A stretch of 64,000 nt of DNA, taken from Streptomyces sp. NBC_00878. GTDB taxonomy: Bacteria > Actinomycetota > Actinomycetes > Streptomycetales > Streptomycetaceae. The DNA lies in NCBI RefSeq assembly GCF_026341515.1, contig NZ_JAPEOK010000001.1, positions 372,001 through 436,000 on the forward strand. Reading direction: 5' to 3'. A program made the translations under genes and the position numbers. The notes under the pieces were generated by a model. It was given only the letters and a program-made list of their open reading frames with translations. It ran no database searches and had not been told where the DNA came from. Shown one piece after another: positions 36,786-46,074 of the stretch. Every line of letters begins with the position of its first letter. Position 1 is the first letter of the stretch.

Positions 36786-39700
36786 GTGCCGACCACCTCA
36801 TTCACCACGCCGTTCATCGGCCGCGAGGACGAACTCGCCCGCCTGACCCGAGTCCTGGACCGGGCCCGGGCCGGTGAGCCGCGTGCCGTGCTCGTCGCGG
36901 GGGACGCGGGCGTCGGCAAGACCCGGGTGCTGGCCGAGGCCGCGGGGCATGCCACCGAGTCCGGCACGACCGTCGTCACAGGTCACTGTGTCGACCTCGG
37001 TGACGTGGGCCTGCCGTACCTGCCGTTCACCGAGATCCTGGGCGTGCTCGCCGCCGACGAGCGGTTCTCCGCCGCCCTGGCCGCGCACCCGGTGGTCGAC
37101 CGCCTGCTCGGCGACGGCAGCGGCGGTGCGAGAGGCGCGGGCGGACGGCTGCAGTTGTTCGAGGGCATGGCGGGTCTGCTGGCCGATCTCGCCGAGACCG
37201 CTCCGCTGCTGCTGGTCCTGGAGGACCTGCACTGGGCGGACCAGTCCTCCCGCGACCTGCTGCGCTTCCTGCTCAGCCGCGGGATCCTCCAGTCCCGGGT
37301 CCGCTCAAGAGGAGGGCACGCGGTCGCGGATGGCCCGCCCGGTCAGCGGCTCGCGGTGTTCGCCTCGTACCGCGCCGACGATCTGCACCGCAGACACCCG
37401 CTGCGCCCCCTGCTCGCCGAGCTCGTCCGGCTGCCCGTCGTCGAGCGGCTCGAACTGCGGCCTATGCCCGACGGCGAGGTGGCACGCCTCGTCCGTGCCC
37501 AGCAGGTCGCCCCTCTGCCCGATGCCACCGTCCGCCGAATCGTCGAGCGCGCCGAAGGCAACGCGTTCTACGCGGAGGAGTTGCTCGCCGCCACCTCCGA
37601 GACCATGCCCGGGGCGGCGTCCGCCGTGCCGAGCGGGCTGGCCGACGTGCTGCTCATCCGCTTCGAGCAACTCGGGGCGACCGCCCAGCAGGTGCTGCGC
37701 ACGGCAGCCGTCGCGGGGCGCCGCGTCGAGCACGATCTGCTGCGTGACACCGTCCAACTGCCCGAGGAGGAGCTGGAGTCGGCCCTGCGCGAGGCCGTCG
37801 GGCGGCAACTCCTCGTCCCCGGTGACGACGACACGTACTCCTTCCGGCATGCCCTGATCCGCGAGGCCGTCTACGCCGACCTGCTGCCGGGTGAACGGGT
37901 TCGGCTGCACAGGGCGTTCGCCGGAGTGCTGGCCGGGCGCGGCCACCGGGCCGAGAGCGCGGCGGAGCGCGCCCACCACTCCCGGGAGAGCCACGACCTG
38001 GCCGACGCGCTGGCCGCGTCGTTGGAGGCCGCCGACCACGCGGGCCGCGTCCGGGCGCCCGCCGAGGAGCTGCGGCATCTGGAAGCCGCGCTCGACCTGT
38101 GGTCGGCGGTGCCGCCCGACGCGCGGCCCGAAGGCTTCGACACGGTCACCTTGACGCTGCGCGCCTCCGCGGCCGCCGCGCACGCCGGTGAGACCCACCG
38201 GGCCGTCTCGCTGACGCGGTCCGCGCTCGCGAGAGTCGGCGACGACGAGGACTCCGAACTGGCCGCCCGGGTCCGCTACACGCTCGCGGGCAACCTCATG
38301 CGCATCGACAACCTCGCGGCCGCGTTCACGTACAGCAACGAAGCGCTCGCGATGATCCCCGCCGATCCTCCGTCGCGCACCTGGGTGTGGGCCGCGGCCA
38401 CGCATGTCATGGCGGCGACGTACATGGGCGAGGACGAGGCCGCCCACCGCGTGGCCCGCAAGGCCCTGCGCATCGCCGAGGAACTCGACGTGTCCGACGC
38501 GCAGGCCGATCTGCTGATCTCCCTGGTCAGCCTGGAAGGGGGCAGCCGACGTACCCCCGAGGGGCGGGCTAGGCTGCGGGACGCACGTGAGCTGGCCCGC
38601 CGCGCGGGCAACGCCTCCGTCGAGATGCGCGCGCTCTTCAACCTCTCCATCGGCTCGCACGAATCCGGTGACCTGGACGAATGCCTGACCTGGCTCACCG
38701 AGGGGCTGGAGCGGGCGGGCCGCGCCGGGCTCCTCTCGTCTCCGTACCCGGTGGAGATGCGCTATCTGCGCTCCCTGATGCTGTACACCCTGGGCCAGTG
38801 GGACGAGTGCCTCCGAGCCGCGGAGACCGAGCTCGACGGGCTGCCGACGGCGGGCAGGTACGCGATCGGGCCCGCCCTGTCCGTGGCCCTGGCGCGCGGT
38901 GACCAGCATGCCGTCGAGCGGGCCCGGGCCCTGCTCGACGGGCCGTTCGACTGGATGGCCACGCTCGTCGCGGGCCTCCTCCTGACCGACGCCGCGGTAC
39001 TGCGACACGACGCGGAGGAGGCCCTCGAACAGTTCCGTACGACGCTTGCCGCTCTCATCGACGACGCCGGCACCACGCCCCATGTGGCCGTACGGCTCGC
39101 GGCCCTCGCCCTGACCGCCATCGGGGACGCGGTCGTGGAGTCCCGACGGACCGGCGACGAGGAAGGTGCCGACCGCTGGACGGAGACCGGGACGGAGTTG
39201 ATGGAGCTGGCCCGGATCACGGCGAACAAGGGCGAGGACGATACGCCGCAGGGCCCCGAGGGACTGGCGTGGCTGGCACGCGCCGAGGCGGAGCGGGCGC
39301 GGGCCTGTGCCCAACCGGACGGCGGACCTGAGGGCGAACCGGACGTCGAGCGGGGCGTTGAACGGAGCGCCGAACGGAGCGTCGAGGCCTGGAAGAAGGC
39401 CGTCGTGGCGTTCGGCTACGGGGACGTCTATGAGCAGGCCCGCTGTCAACTGCGGCTGGCGGAGGCCCTGTTGGTGGCGGAGCGGCGCGACGAGGCCGCC
39501 GAGCACGCGCGGGCCGCGCGCGACACGGCCGTCCGGCTGGGCGCCGTGCCCCTGCGCGACGAGGTCGAGCAGCTGATCCGCCGGGGCCGCCTCGCGGAGA
39601 CCGCGTCCACGGCCGGCCGGGCACCGATGCTGACGGCACGCGAGAACGACGTCCTGTTGCTTCTTTCGCGCGGCCGCACCAACCGCCAGATCGGCGAGGA

Positions 39701-39839
39701 ACTGTTCATCAGCGGCAAGACGGCGAGCGTCCACGTCTCCAACATCCTCGCCAAACTGGGCGCCGCCAGCCGTACGGAGGCGGTGGCGATCGCCTACCGC
39801 GAGGGGTTGGTCGAGTCGGAGCCGTCCGCTTCGGGCTGA
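36786..39839 (+). CDS. Large LuxR-type ATPase regulator (LAL-like)
   Basis: 1017 aa from GTG 36786 (PTTSFTTPFIGREDELARL). Walker A is VAGDAGVGKTRVL (~38) and Walker B is LLLVLEDLHWADQSS (~141). A long TPR-like helical region follows, including an in-frame Glu-Arg-rich repeat (VERGVERSAERSVE). The C-terminal LuxR HTH is intact: LTARENDVLLLLSRGRTNRQIGEELFISGKTASVHVSNILAKLGAASRTEAV. It is convergent with the ABC importer and probably controls genes elsewhere. The inducer is unknown. Confidence 0.93.
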   Translation: MPTTSFTTPFIGREDELARLTRVLDRARAGEPRAVLVAGDAGVGKTRVLAEAAGHATESGTTVVTGHCVDLGDVGLPYLPFTEILGVLAADERFSAALAAHPVVDRLLGDGSGGARGAGGRLQLFEGMAGLLADLAETAPLLLVLEDLHWADQSSRDLLRFLLSRGILQSRVRSRGGHAVADGPPGQRLAVFASYRADDLHRRHPLRPLLAELVRLPVVERLELRPMPDGEVARLVRAQQVAPLPDATVRRIVERAEGNAFYAEELLAATSETMPGAASAVPSGLADVLLIRFEQLGATAQQVLRTAAVAGRRVEHDLLRDTVQLPEEELESALREAVGRQLLVPGDDDTYSFRHALIREAVYADLLPGERVRLHRAFAGVLAGRGHRAESAAERAHHSRESHDLADALAASLEAADHAGRVRAPAEELRHLEAALDLWSAVPPDARPEGFDTVTLTLRASAAAAHAGETHRAVSLTRSALARVGDDEDSELAARVRYTLAGNLMRIDNLAAAFTYSNEALAMIPADPPSRTWVWAAATHVMAATYMGEDEAAHRVARKALRIAEELDVSDAQADLLISLVSLEGGSRRTPEGRARLRDARELARRAGNASVEMRALFNLSIGSHESGDLDECLTWLTEGLERAGRAGLLSSPYPVEMRYLRSLMLYTLGQWDECLRAAETELDGLPTAGRYAIGPALSVALARGDQHAVERARALLDGPFDWMATLVAGLLLTDAAVLRHDAEEALEQFRTTLAALIDDAGTTPHVAVRLAALALTAIGDAVVESRRTGDEEGADRWTETGTELMELARITANKGEDDTPQGPEGLAWLARAEAERARACAQPDGGPEGEPDVERGVERSAERSVEAWKKAVVAFGYGDVYEQARCQLRLAEALLVAERRDEAAEHARAARDTAVRLGAVPLRDEVEQLIRRGRLAETASTAGRAPMLTARENDVLLLLSRGRTNRQIGEELFISGKTASVHVSNILAKLGAASRTEAVAIAYREGLVESEPSASG

Positions 39840-39862
39840 TCGCCGAAGAGGCATCGGCACCG

Positions 39863-39897
39863 GCGAGGCGCCGTCTGCCGCCGGGGCGGCGCCTCGC
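39863..39897. terminator. Convergent-gene terminator
   Basis: GCGAGGCGCC (39863-39872) pairs with GGCGCCTCGC (39888-39897) between the stops of the LuxR gene and the ABC ATPase. Confidence 0.65.
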
Positions 39898-39918
39898 TCA
39901 CCGCCCGCCGCCGGACGC

Positions 39919-40758
39919 TCAGGACTCGGTCTTCTGGAGCACGGGCTCGATCGCCCGGTCCGCGGCCACCGGGCCCGGGGCCGTGTCCCCGTGGTGGTGC
40001 TTGGCCCGCTGGATCTGCTCATAGACGTGTGCGCGCAGTTCGGCGAAGCGCGTGCTGGAGCGGGTGTGCAACTGGTCGCGCTCGTCGGGGAGATCGATGG
40101 TGAGGTCCTCCTGCACGACGGTCGGGGACTTGGAGAGGATCAGGGTGCGCTGCCCCAGGTAGACGGCCTCGTCGATGTCGTGGGTGACGAACAGGACGGT
40201 GACGCCCAGGTCGCGCCACAACTGCCGGATGAGGTCCTCCAGTTCGGCACGTGTCTGCGCGTCGACCGCCGCGAACGGCTCGTCCATCAGCAGCACCTTC
40301 GGCTCGTACGCGACGGCGCGGGCGATGGCGACCCGCTGCTGCATACCGCCGGAGAGCTGCCAGGGGTAGGCCTGGTGGGCGTCGGCGAGGCCGACCACTT
40401 CGAGGGCGTGGTCCACCAACTCCCGTTCGCGCGCCTTGCCGAGCTTCTTGCGGCGCAGCGGCAGGGCGACGTTGTCGCGCACGTTCATCCAGGCGAACAG
40501 GGAGCGGCCGTACTCCTGGAAGACGACCGCCATGCCGGGCGGTGGCCCGGCGACCGGGCGGCCGTCAAGACGCACCTCGCCCCGGGTGGGGGCGAGCAGG
40601 CCCGCCATGCACTTCAGCAGCGTGGTCTTGCCGCAGCCCGACGGCCCGACCAGACACACGAGTTCGCCTTCGGCTATGTGAAAGGTGAGGTTGCGCAGCG
40701 CCTCGACGTTGCGGTGCCGACCGGTGTAGATCTTCTGCAGGTCTTGTACGTCGAGCAT
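39919..40758 (-). CDS. ABC importer ATPase, SsuB/TauB/NrtD type
   Basis: 279 aa; ATG 40758 begins MLDVQDLQKIYTGRHRNVEALRNLTFHIAEGELVCLVGPSGCGKTTLL. Walker A, Q-loop (MAVVFQEYGRSLFAWMNV), signature LSGGMQQR, Walker B VLLMDEPFAAVD and H-loop THDIDEAVYLG are all present and match nitrate/sulfonate/taurine importers. It is the last gene of a four-gene operon, 49 bp from the permease; that gap holds short tandem repeats. Confidence 0.94.
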   Translation of the reverse strand: MLDVQDLQKIYTGRHRNVEALRNLTFHIAEGELVCLVGPSGCGKTTLLKCMAGLLAPTRGEVRLDGRPVAGPPPGMAVVFQEYGRSLFAWMNVRDNVALPLRRKKLGKARERELVDHALEVVGLADAHQAYPWQLSGGMQQRVAIARAVAYEPKVLLMDEPFAAVDAQTRAELEDLIRQLWRDLGVTVLFVTHDIDEAVYLGQRTLILSKSPTVVQEDLTIDLPDERDQLHTRSSTRFAELRAHVYEQIQRAKHHHGDTAPGPVAADRAIEPVLQKTES

Positions 40759-40776
40759 CGACGTCTCCTTGTCAGG

Positions 40777-40825
40777 CGTTGCGTCAGGGATTGCGTCGGG
40801 GGGTGCGTCAGGGATTGCGCTGCGC
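40777..40825 (-). repeat. 12-bp tandem repeat between permease and ATPase genes
   Basis: Near-copies of TTGCGTCAGGGA run from the permease stop into the gap before the ATPase (TTGCGTCAGGGA, TTGCGTCGGGGG, GTGCGTCAGGGA, TTGCG). The first bases overlap the permease 3' end. Confidence 0.65.
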
Positions 40826-41590
40826 GCGGCGCAGACCGTGGTACCAGGCCAGGGCGCGGTTCTCGGCAAACCGGAAGAGCAGGGCCAGGAGGAAGCCGAG
40901 GATGCCGAGCAGCAGGACGCCGCTCCACATCTCGGGGATGGCGAAGGAGCGTTGGAACTGGACGATGGTGAAGCCCAGGCCGTTGCTGGCGGCGAACATC
41001 TCGCTGATGACCATGAGGATGATCCCGATCGACAGGGCCTGGCGCATGCCCGTGACGATCTGCGGGCTCGCGGCGCGCAGCACCAGATGCCGCAGGCGCG
41101 CGGCGCCGGTGATGCCGTAGGAGCGGCAGGTGTCGCCGAGCACCTCGTCCACCGCGCGAACGCCTTCGACGGTGTTGAGCAGGATCGGCCACACGCAGCC
41201 GCTGACGATGACGAGCACCTTCATGGTGTCGCCGATGCCCGCGAACAGCATGATCACCGGGACGAGCACGGGCGGCGGGATGGCCCGGAAGAGTTCGAGG
41301 ACCGGTTCCAGGACGTCCCGTACGGCCCGCCGGGTGCCGACGACCAGGCCGAGCCCCACTCCGAGGGCCACGGCGAGGAGGTAGCCGGCCACGAGGCGCA
41401 GCAGGCTCGGGACCACGTCCGACAGCAGCCGTTCCGCCGTCCAGACCTTCCCGAAGCTCTCCAGGATGGTGGCCAGGGGCGGGAAGTAGAAGTCGGTGCT
41501 TCCTGCGGTGGCGAACCACCACACGGTGAAGAGGACCGCGGGCAGGCCCAGTACCAGCAGCCCGCGGCGCAGGACGGAGAGGGCGGTCAT
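40808..41590 (-). CDS. ABC importer permease (second of two)
   Basis: 260 aa from ATG 41590 (MTALSVLRRGLLVLGLPAVLFTVWWFA). Five to six membrane helices are predicted, with the EAA-like loop DEVLGDTCRSYGITGAARLRHLVLRAASPQIVTGMRQALSIG typical of the BPD_transp_1 SsuC/NrtB group. It overlaps the first permease by 4 bp. Two different permeases in one operon imply a heterodimeric channel. Confidence 0.92.
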   Translation of the reverse strand: MTALSVLRRGLLVLGLPAVLFTVWWFATAGSTDFYFPPLATILESFGKVWTAERLLSDVVPSLLRLVAGYLLAVALGVGLGLVVGTRRAVRDVLEPVLELFRAIPPPVLVPVIMLFAGIGDTMKVLVIVSGCVWPILLNTVEGVRAVDEVLGDTCRSYGITGAARLRHLVLRAASPQIVTGMRQALSIGIILMVISEMFAASNGLGFTIVQFQRSFAIPEMWSGVLLLGILGFLLALLFRFAENRALAWYHGLRRAQRNP

Positions 41591-42450
41591 GCGGTCACCT
41601 CCGTGCGTACGGACTGGTGCCAGTGCAGTGCCCGTCGTTCGACCGCTCGTGCCGCGAGGTTGACGGCGACGCCGAGCAGGCCGGTGACCAGGACGAGGGC
41701 GTAGACCTCCGGTACGGCGCCGGACACCTGCGCGACGGCGATCTCGTGGCCGAGTCCCGGGGCGCCGATGACGAGTTCGGCGGTGATGGTGAGGATCAGC
41801 GCCACGGTGGCGGCGAGCCGTACGCCCGTCATCACGTACGGCAGCGCGGTGGGCCACAGGACGTGGCGGACCCGGCCCCAGGTGCCGAACCGATAGCTGC
41901 GGGCGGTGTCCTCGGCGACCGGGTCGACGTCCTGCATGCCGGCCAGGACCTGGACGATCACCTGCCAGAAGGAGGCGTACACCACGAGCAGCAACTTGGA
42001 CCTGAGGTCGGTGCCGTAGAGCAGGACGGCGACGGGGATCAGTGCCACGGACGGGATGGGGCGCAGGAACTCGATGGTGGAGGCGGTCACCGCGCGCAGT
42101 ACGGGTACGGAGCCGATGACCACTCCGGCGGCGACGCCCGCCACGACGGCGACGGCCAGCCCCAGGACCCAGCCGGTCAGGGTGTCGCCGAGCGCGGTCC
42201 AGAACGTGGGCTCGGCGAGCAGGCTCCCCAGGGTGCGGACGGTTTCCGAGGCGGGCGGCAGGTAGTCGGGCGACACCAGGCCGGTGTGCGGCAGCACTTC
42301 GAGTACCGCGACCAGTCCGGCGAGACCCGCGAGGCCGCGCAGCATCGCGACCGGGACCGGACCGCGCCGGGCGGGTGCCTCGGCCCCGCCGGGACCGGAG
42401 TCGGTCCCGGCGGGCTCCGCCAGTACAGGGGTGAGACCGGGGCTGGTCAT
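41587..42450 (-). CDS. ABC importer permease (first of two)
   Basis: 287 aa. ATG 42450 overlaps the binding-protein stop (ATGA). A Pro/Gly/Ala-rich N-terminal extension precedes the helices (LRGLAGLAGLVAVLEVLP; LGLAVAVVAGVAAGVVIG; VALIPVAVLLYG). The EAA loop is DPVAEDTARSYRFGTWGRVRHVLWPTALPYVMTGVRLAATVAL. Same family as the following permease but clearly distinct in sequence. Confidence 0.92.
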   Translation of the reverse strand: MTSPGLTPVLAEPAGTDSGPGGAEAPARRGPVPVAMLRGLAGLAGLVAVLEVLPHTGLVSPDYLPPASETVRTLGSLLAEPTFWTALGDTLTGWVLGLAVAVVAGVAAGVVIGSVPVLRAVTASTIEFLRPIPSVALIPVAVLLYGTDLRSKLLLVVYASFWQVIVQVLAGMQDVDPVAEDTARSYRFGTWGRVRHVLWPTALPYVMTGVRLAATVALILTITAELVIGAPGLGHEIAVAQVSGAVPEVYALVLVTGLLGVAVNLAARAVERRALHWHQSVRTEVTA

Positions 42451-43424
42451 GAGAACAGCGCGTTCAGGTCGGGCTTCTTGTCGCCGAAGATGCCGTCCTC
42501 CTCGCCGAGGACGGCCAGCTTCTCCAGGGAGGCCATGTCGATCTCCGCCGGCCAGCTGGGCAGGATGAGCTTCTCCAGCACATCGCCGCTGATCTTGGTG
42601 TAGGAGGTGAGGATCTGGCGCGCCTCGTCGGGGTGCTCGGAGGCGTAGGTCAGCGATTCGGCCATCGCCTCGCTGAACTTCTTCACGAGTTCCGGGTTCT
42701 CCTGCATCACCTTGGCCGAGGTGAAGTACGTGGCCACGGTCAGCTTCGGGTCGGTCTCGGCGAACGGGGAGGCGATGACGCGGGCACCCTGTGCCTTGGC
42801 GATCGTCGTCGCGGGCTCGCCCATCCAGGCCGCGTCCACCTGATCGCCGTCCAGGGCGGCCGGCATCTGGTCGAACGGCATCTCGACGAACTTGACCTTG
42901 GACGGGTCGCCGCCAGCCTTGCGGACCGACTCGCGGACTGTCAGGACCCCGATGTTCTGCAGGGTGTTCACCGCCACCGTCTGCCCGGCGAGGCCCTTGG
43001 GCGACTTGATCGAGCTGTCCTTCTTGACGGCGACGCCGGTGACGTCGGCCCCGAGCTTTCCGTTGCTGGCCGCGCCGTTGGCCACCGACTTGACCGGCAC
43101 GCCCTTGGTCTGGGCGATCATCAGCGAGGTGGTGTTGCTGAAGCCGAACTGGAACTGGCCGCTCACCACTCCGGGGATGATCGCCGCGCCGCCCTGGGCG
43201 CTCTCCATCTTCAGCTTGATGCCCCGGCTGCTGAAGAAGCCCTTCTTGTCGCCCAGATAGAGCGGTGCGACATCGACGATCGGGATGATGCCGACCTTGA
43301 CCTCCGTGGTCCCGCCTCCGCCGGAGGACGCCGAAACGCCGCTCGAAGAGGACGAGGACCCGCATCCGGCCGCGCCTACGACCATGACCACGGCTATGGC
43401 TAGCCCGAATATGCGCCTTTGCAT
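42447..43424 (-). CDS. ABC importer substrate-binding lipoprotein (NMT1/SsuA-like)
   Basis: 325 aa; ATG 43424 lies after AGGAGGAGC. A lipobox (VVGAAGC) ends the signal peptide, then a Ser-rich tether (GSSSSSSG). The mature part matches the NMT1/SsuA/TauA group: VKVGIIPIVDVAPLYLGDKKGFFSSRGIKLKMESAQGG, ... DAAWMGEPATTIAKAQG. Known ligands include nitrate, alkanesulfonates, taurine, thiamine precursors and aromatic acids; this one is undetermined. It heads an operon divergent from a PaaX-family repressor, which hints at an aromatic ligand (inference). Confidence 0.9.
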   Translation of the reverse strand: MQRRIFGLAIAVVMVVGAAGCGSSSSSSGVSASSGGGGTTEVKVGIIPIVDVAPLYLGDKKGFFSSRGIKLKMESAQGGAAIIPGVVSGQFQFGFSNTTSLMIAQTKGVPVKSVANGAASNGKLGADVTGVAVKKDSSIKSPKGLAGQTVAVNTLQNIGVLTVRESVRKAGGDPSKVKFVEMPFDQMPAALDGDQVDAAWMGEPATTIAKAQGARVIASPFAETDPKLTVATYFTSAKVMQENPELVKKFSEAMAESLTYASEHPDEARQILTSYTKISGDVLEKLILPSWPAEIDMASLEKLAVLGEEDGIFGDKKPDLNALFS

Positions 43425-43709
43425 GGGCTCCTCCTGACGGAAACACCTCTGGTGGCGTGCACACCTCACGGTGACCGCGACCGTGACCGGACAGGCCGAG
43501 CGGGTCGAGCCGGTCGAGCGGAGAACCGCGAGCTCCGGGAACGCGTCGGAAGTCGACGCCGAACCGGCTTCGGTAGCCGGCCCGGCCTCGGGCGCTCCCG
43601 GAGCCGCAGCCGCCGGACGCGCGGAGTGCCGACGACGAGACAGCGGAGCGGGGAGTAGATCCGCGGCTTCGTCACGGCCTTCCGGCCCGTCCGGACGTTG
43701 TGCACTTTC

Positions 43710-43738
43710 TTGACGGCCGCAATCTACACATCTATCTT
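43710..43738 (+). promoter_or_regulatory. Promoter of the PaaX-family gene
   Basis: TTGACG, exactly 17 bp, TATCTT, in an AT-rich patch. The start would be near 43745, 30 nt before the GTG. Confidence 0.75.
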
Positions 43739-43742
43739 CGCG

Positions 43743-43761
43743 TTGTCAGTACTCCGGACAA
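43743..43761. promoter_or_regulatory. Probable operator of the PaaX-family regulator
   Basis: TTGTC, nine bases, GACAA: an inverted repeat that overlaps the predicted transcription start of the promoter at 43710, the position expected for autorepression. Confidence 0.45.
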
Positions 43762-43774
43762 GGGAGGTTGCACA

Positions 43775-44665
43775 GTGGACGGCCGTACCCTCTCCCACGT
43801 GCACGACGAGGCTCCACAGGCGGCCGTGGACGTCCCCGAAGGACCGCAGCTGCGCCCGCAGTCGCTGATGTTCGCCTTCTTCGGCGGGCATGTCCTGGAG
43901 GAAGGGCCCCTGTGCGTGTACTCCGGCAGCGTCATCGACGTACTGGCCCGCGCCGGGGTCGGCGAACAGGCGGTGCGGTCCACCCTGACCCGCATGGTCA
44001 ACCGCGGTCTGCTGCGACGTCAGCGGGAGGGGCGCCGGATGTACTTCGGCCTGACCCCGCAAGCGACGGAGATCCTCTGGAACGGCAGGAAACGGCTCAG
44101 GGACACCGGCGCCGTCAACGACGACTGGGACGGCACCTGGACGCTGCTGGGCTTCTCACTGCCGGAGTCCTGCCAGCGCCAGCGGCACGACCTGCGCTCC
44201 CGGCTCACCTGGTCGGGCTTCGGCCCCCTGTACAGCGGGCTGTGGATCGCGCCCGGCGACCTCGACGTGTCCGAACTCGTCTCCGAACTCGGACTCACGG
44301 CCCACGTCAAGATCTTCCACGCCACGGCCGACGAGGCCACCGACATCGGCCTGATGATCCGCGACACCTGGGACCTGGACGGCGTCGGCGCCCGGTACGC
44401 CGACTTCGACAAGCGCTGGACCGACGGGCCCAGCTCCGGGCCCAGCTCCGGTTCCGGCGATCCGCTCGGGACCCAGCTGCGCCTGACCAGCGAGTGGCTC
44501 CGGATCATCCGTACGGACCCGCGGCTGCCCGCCCGGCACCTCCCCGCCGCCTGGCCCGCCCGGTCGGCCCACGACACCTTCCACCGCATCGCGGAACAGA
44601 CCGAGGAGCCCGCCCTCCGGATCGCCGCCGACCTCATGGAGACCGCACCGCTGCGGCCGTCCTGA
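43775..44665 (+). CDS. PaaX family transcriptional regulator
   Basis: 296 aa. GTG 43775 has GGAGG 8 nt upstream. The N-terminal winged helix is PQLRPQSLMFAFFGGHVLEEGPLCVYSGSVIDVLARAGVGEQAVRSTLTRMVNRGLL, followed by the PaaX central domain (WDGTWTLLGFSLPESCQRQRHDLRSRLTWSGFGPLYSGLWIAP). PaaX proteins repress aromatic (phenylacetyl-CoA) catabolism genes. A duplicated GPSS element (GGGCCCAGCTCC twice, ~44428-44451) lengthens a loop. Its divergence from the ABC importer suggests it controls that operon and itself. Confidence 0.93.
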   Translation: MDGRTLSHVHDEAPQAAVDVPEGPQLRPQSLMFAFFGGHVLEEGPLCVYSGSVIDVLARAGVGEQAVRSTLTRMVNRGLLRRQREGRRMYFGLTPQATEILWNGRKRLRDTGAVNDDWDGTWTLLGFSLPESCQRQRHDLRSRLTWSGFGPLYSGLWIAPGDLDVSELVSELGLTAHVKIFHATADEATDIGLMIRDTWDLDGVGARYADFDKRWTDGPSSGPSSGSGDPLGTQLRLTSEWLRIIRTDPRLPARHLPAAWPARSAHDTFHRIAEQTEEPALRIAADLMETAPLRPS

Positions 44666-44836
44666 CCCGGCGAACGCCGGCGATCGCCCACGGCACCTGG
44701 CGGTGCGGCTGCGAGGTCGGGTGGATGGCGGTGTGATGGAGACAGGCCCACGCGGGGCCGGGCCGCCGTTTGTGGCACGGACGACCGGTTACACGAACGG
44801 GACGGCGCGCATCCGTACGAGAAGAGGAGGCTGGTC

Positions 44837-45190
44837 ATGACGCCTGGCACGCATCTCGCCCTGACGCTCACCCTCAGCGGCGGCACGGCCGCCGACGCGC
44901 GGGCGGTCGTCCACACCCTCGAATCCGCCTTCGGAGCGGCGGAGGACCTGCCCGGGGACGGAGGCGCCACGGTCCACACAGCGGCGTTCGACAACGACGT
45001 GCCGGTCGGTGCCGGTGTCACGCCACCGGCCGCACCACGGCTCTCCGCCCCCGTGACCGTCACCCTGCAAGGCAGCCCGGAGGCGGTGCGCCGGGCCGAC
45101 GAGACCTTGACCGCCGTGTTCACCGTGCGCGAGGAGGGGATGGTCTCCGGCGACCAGGAACAGGAATGGCAACTGCGGCTGGAGCCGTAG
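44837..45190 (+). CDS. Hypothetical protein
   Basis: 117 aa with GAGGAGG 9 nt before the ATG, so translation is well supported. Sequence MTPGTHLALTLTLSGGTAADARAVVHTLESAFGAAEDL... ends in TVREEGMVSGDQEQEWQLRLEP. Predicted alpha-beta, no signal peptide, no cysteines. A possible dodecin/ferredoxin-like small domain, but no family is recognised. Confidence 0.65.
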   Translation: MTPGTHLALTLTLSGGTAADARAVVHTLESAFGAAEDLPGDGGATVHTAAFDNDVPVGAGVTPPAAPRLSAPVTVTLQGSPEAVRRADETLTAVFTVREEGMVSGDQEQEWQLRLEP

Positions 45191-45294
45191 CCGCCGCTGG
45201 ACCACTCGTCCGCTCGTCCACCCGTCCGCTCGCCCACTGAGCCGTAGAGCCGCCCGGCCCTTGAGCGGTACGCCCGCACACCGAGCCGTGGCCC

Positions 45295-46074
45295 TCACCT
45301 GCCGAGGCGCAGCGCCCGCATCTGCTCGTCGAGCGGGCACAGCCCGACGTCCTCGCGCCGCTCGTCGAGCGTCCGGGGCTGACGGACCGGATACGGGCAC
45401 AAGGTCGCGGGGTCGACCCGGGTCCCGTAGAACTGCGGCTGGCCGAGTTCGACGGCGCAGTGGTCGGCGATGTACGCGTGGTGCGGCGCGGGACAGCGTC
45501 CGTCCGCCGTGGCCTGGGCGATCAGGTCGCGGCACGCGAGCTGGAAGTCGAGGTCCGGAGCGTGCAGGAGGATCATCAGCGCAGCCGTCGAGGCGGGCGC
45601 GCCGACGAGGTCGGCGGTCGGCCAGGCATGTCGCTCGACGATGGTCTTCAGCGCTTCGGCGTTGCCCTTTCGGCACTCGGCGACACGGCGACGCGCGACC
45701 TGCGGGGGACTGCGGTGCGCCTCCCTCGTCACTCGCTGGTCCTCGTCCGCTCTGCGGACCAGTTCGCGGGCGAGGGCGGCCGCGAGCGCCGGGACCACGA
45801 CCGGACGCCCTTCCCGCACCTCGTCCAGCTCGTCGCGCATCTCGTCGTGCGTGCGCCCCGCGCCGCCCTCCCCCGCCGTGTCATGCGTGCGCCCCGCGTG
45901 CGCGTCCCGGCCCGGGTCCGCCGGGGCAGGCCCCAGGGCAGGCGGGTCACCCGGCTCACCCACCTGCCCCGTACGCCCCGCACGCCCTTCCTGCCCCGGA
46001 GTGGGGACGACCCCCGTACGCCCCTCCCGCGCCGTGGCGTGCGCGACGTGACCCGGCGTGCCGGAACCGCTCAT
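45295..46074 (-). CDS. DUF6624 domain protein
   Basis: 259 aa. ATG 46074 overlaps the preceding HATPase gene stop (ATGA). The N-terminal ~75 residues are Gly/Pro/Asp-rich and disordered, with an AGRTHD repeat. The remainder fits DUF6624: ARRRVAECRKGNAEALKTIVERHAWPTADLVG, then ALMILLHAPDLDFQLACRDLI and ELGQPQFYGTRVDPATLCPYPV. Function unknown. It is coupled to an anti-sigma-like ATPase, so a role in signalling is plausible. Confidence 0.8.
   Translation of the reverse strand: MSGSGTPGHVAHATAREGRTGVVPTPGQEGRAGRTGQVGEPGDPPALGPAPADPGRDAHAGRTHDTAGEGGAGRTHDEMRDELDEVREGRPVVVPALAAALARELVRRADEDQRVTREAHRSPPQVARRRVAECRKGNAEALKTIVERHAWPTADLVGAPASTAALMILLHAPDLDFQLACRDLIAQATADGRCPAPHHAYIADHCAVELGQPQFYGTRVDPATLCPYPVRQPRTLDERREDVGLCPLDEQMRALRLGR

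Larger units (their letters stand above)
43425..43774. other. Divergent regulatory region, ABC importer and PaaX-family regulator
   Basis: 350 bp. The half near the importer is GC-rich with GTGACCG-type short repeats. The half near the regulator carries a strong promoter (43710-43738) and an inverted repeat (43743-43761). Confidence 0.6.

Noticed and set aside
37305..40022. 905-codon minus-strand frame in the LuxR regulator
   Set aside because: Low-complexity Gly/Arg/Val translation without family features; LuxR gene on the plus strand is certain.
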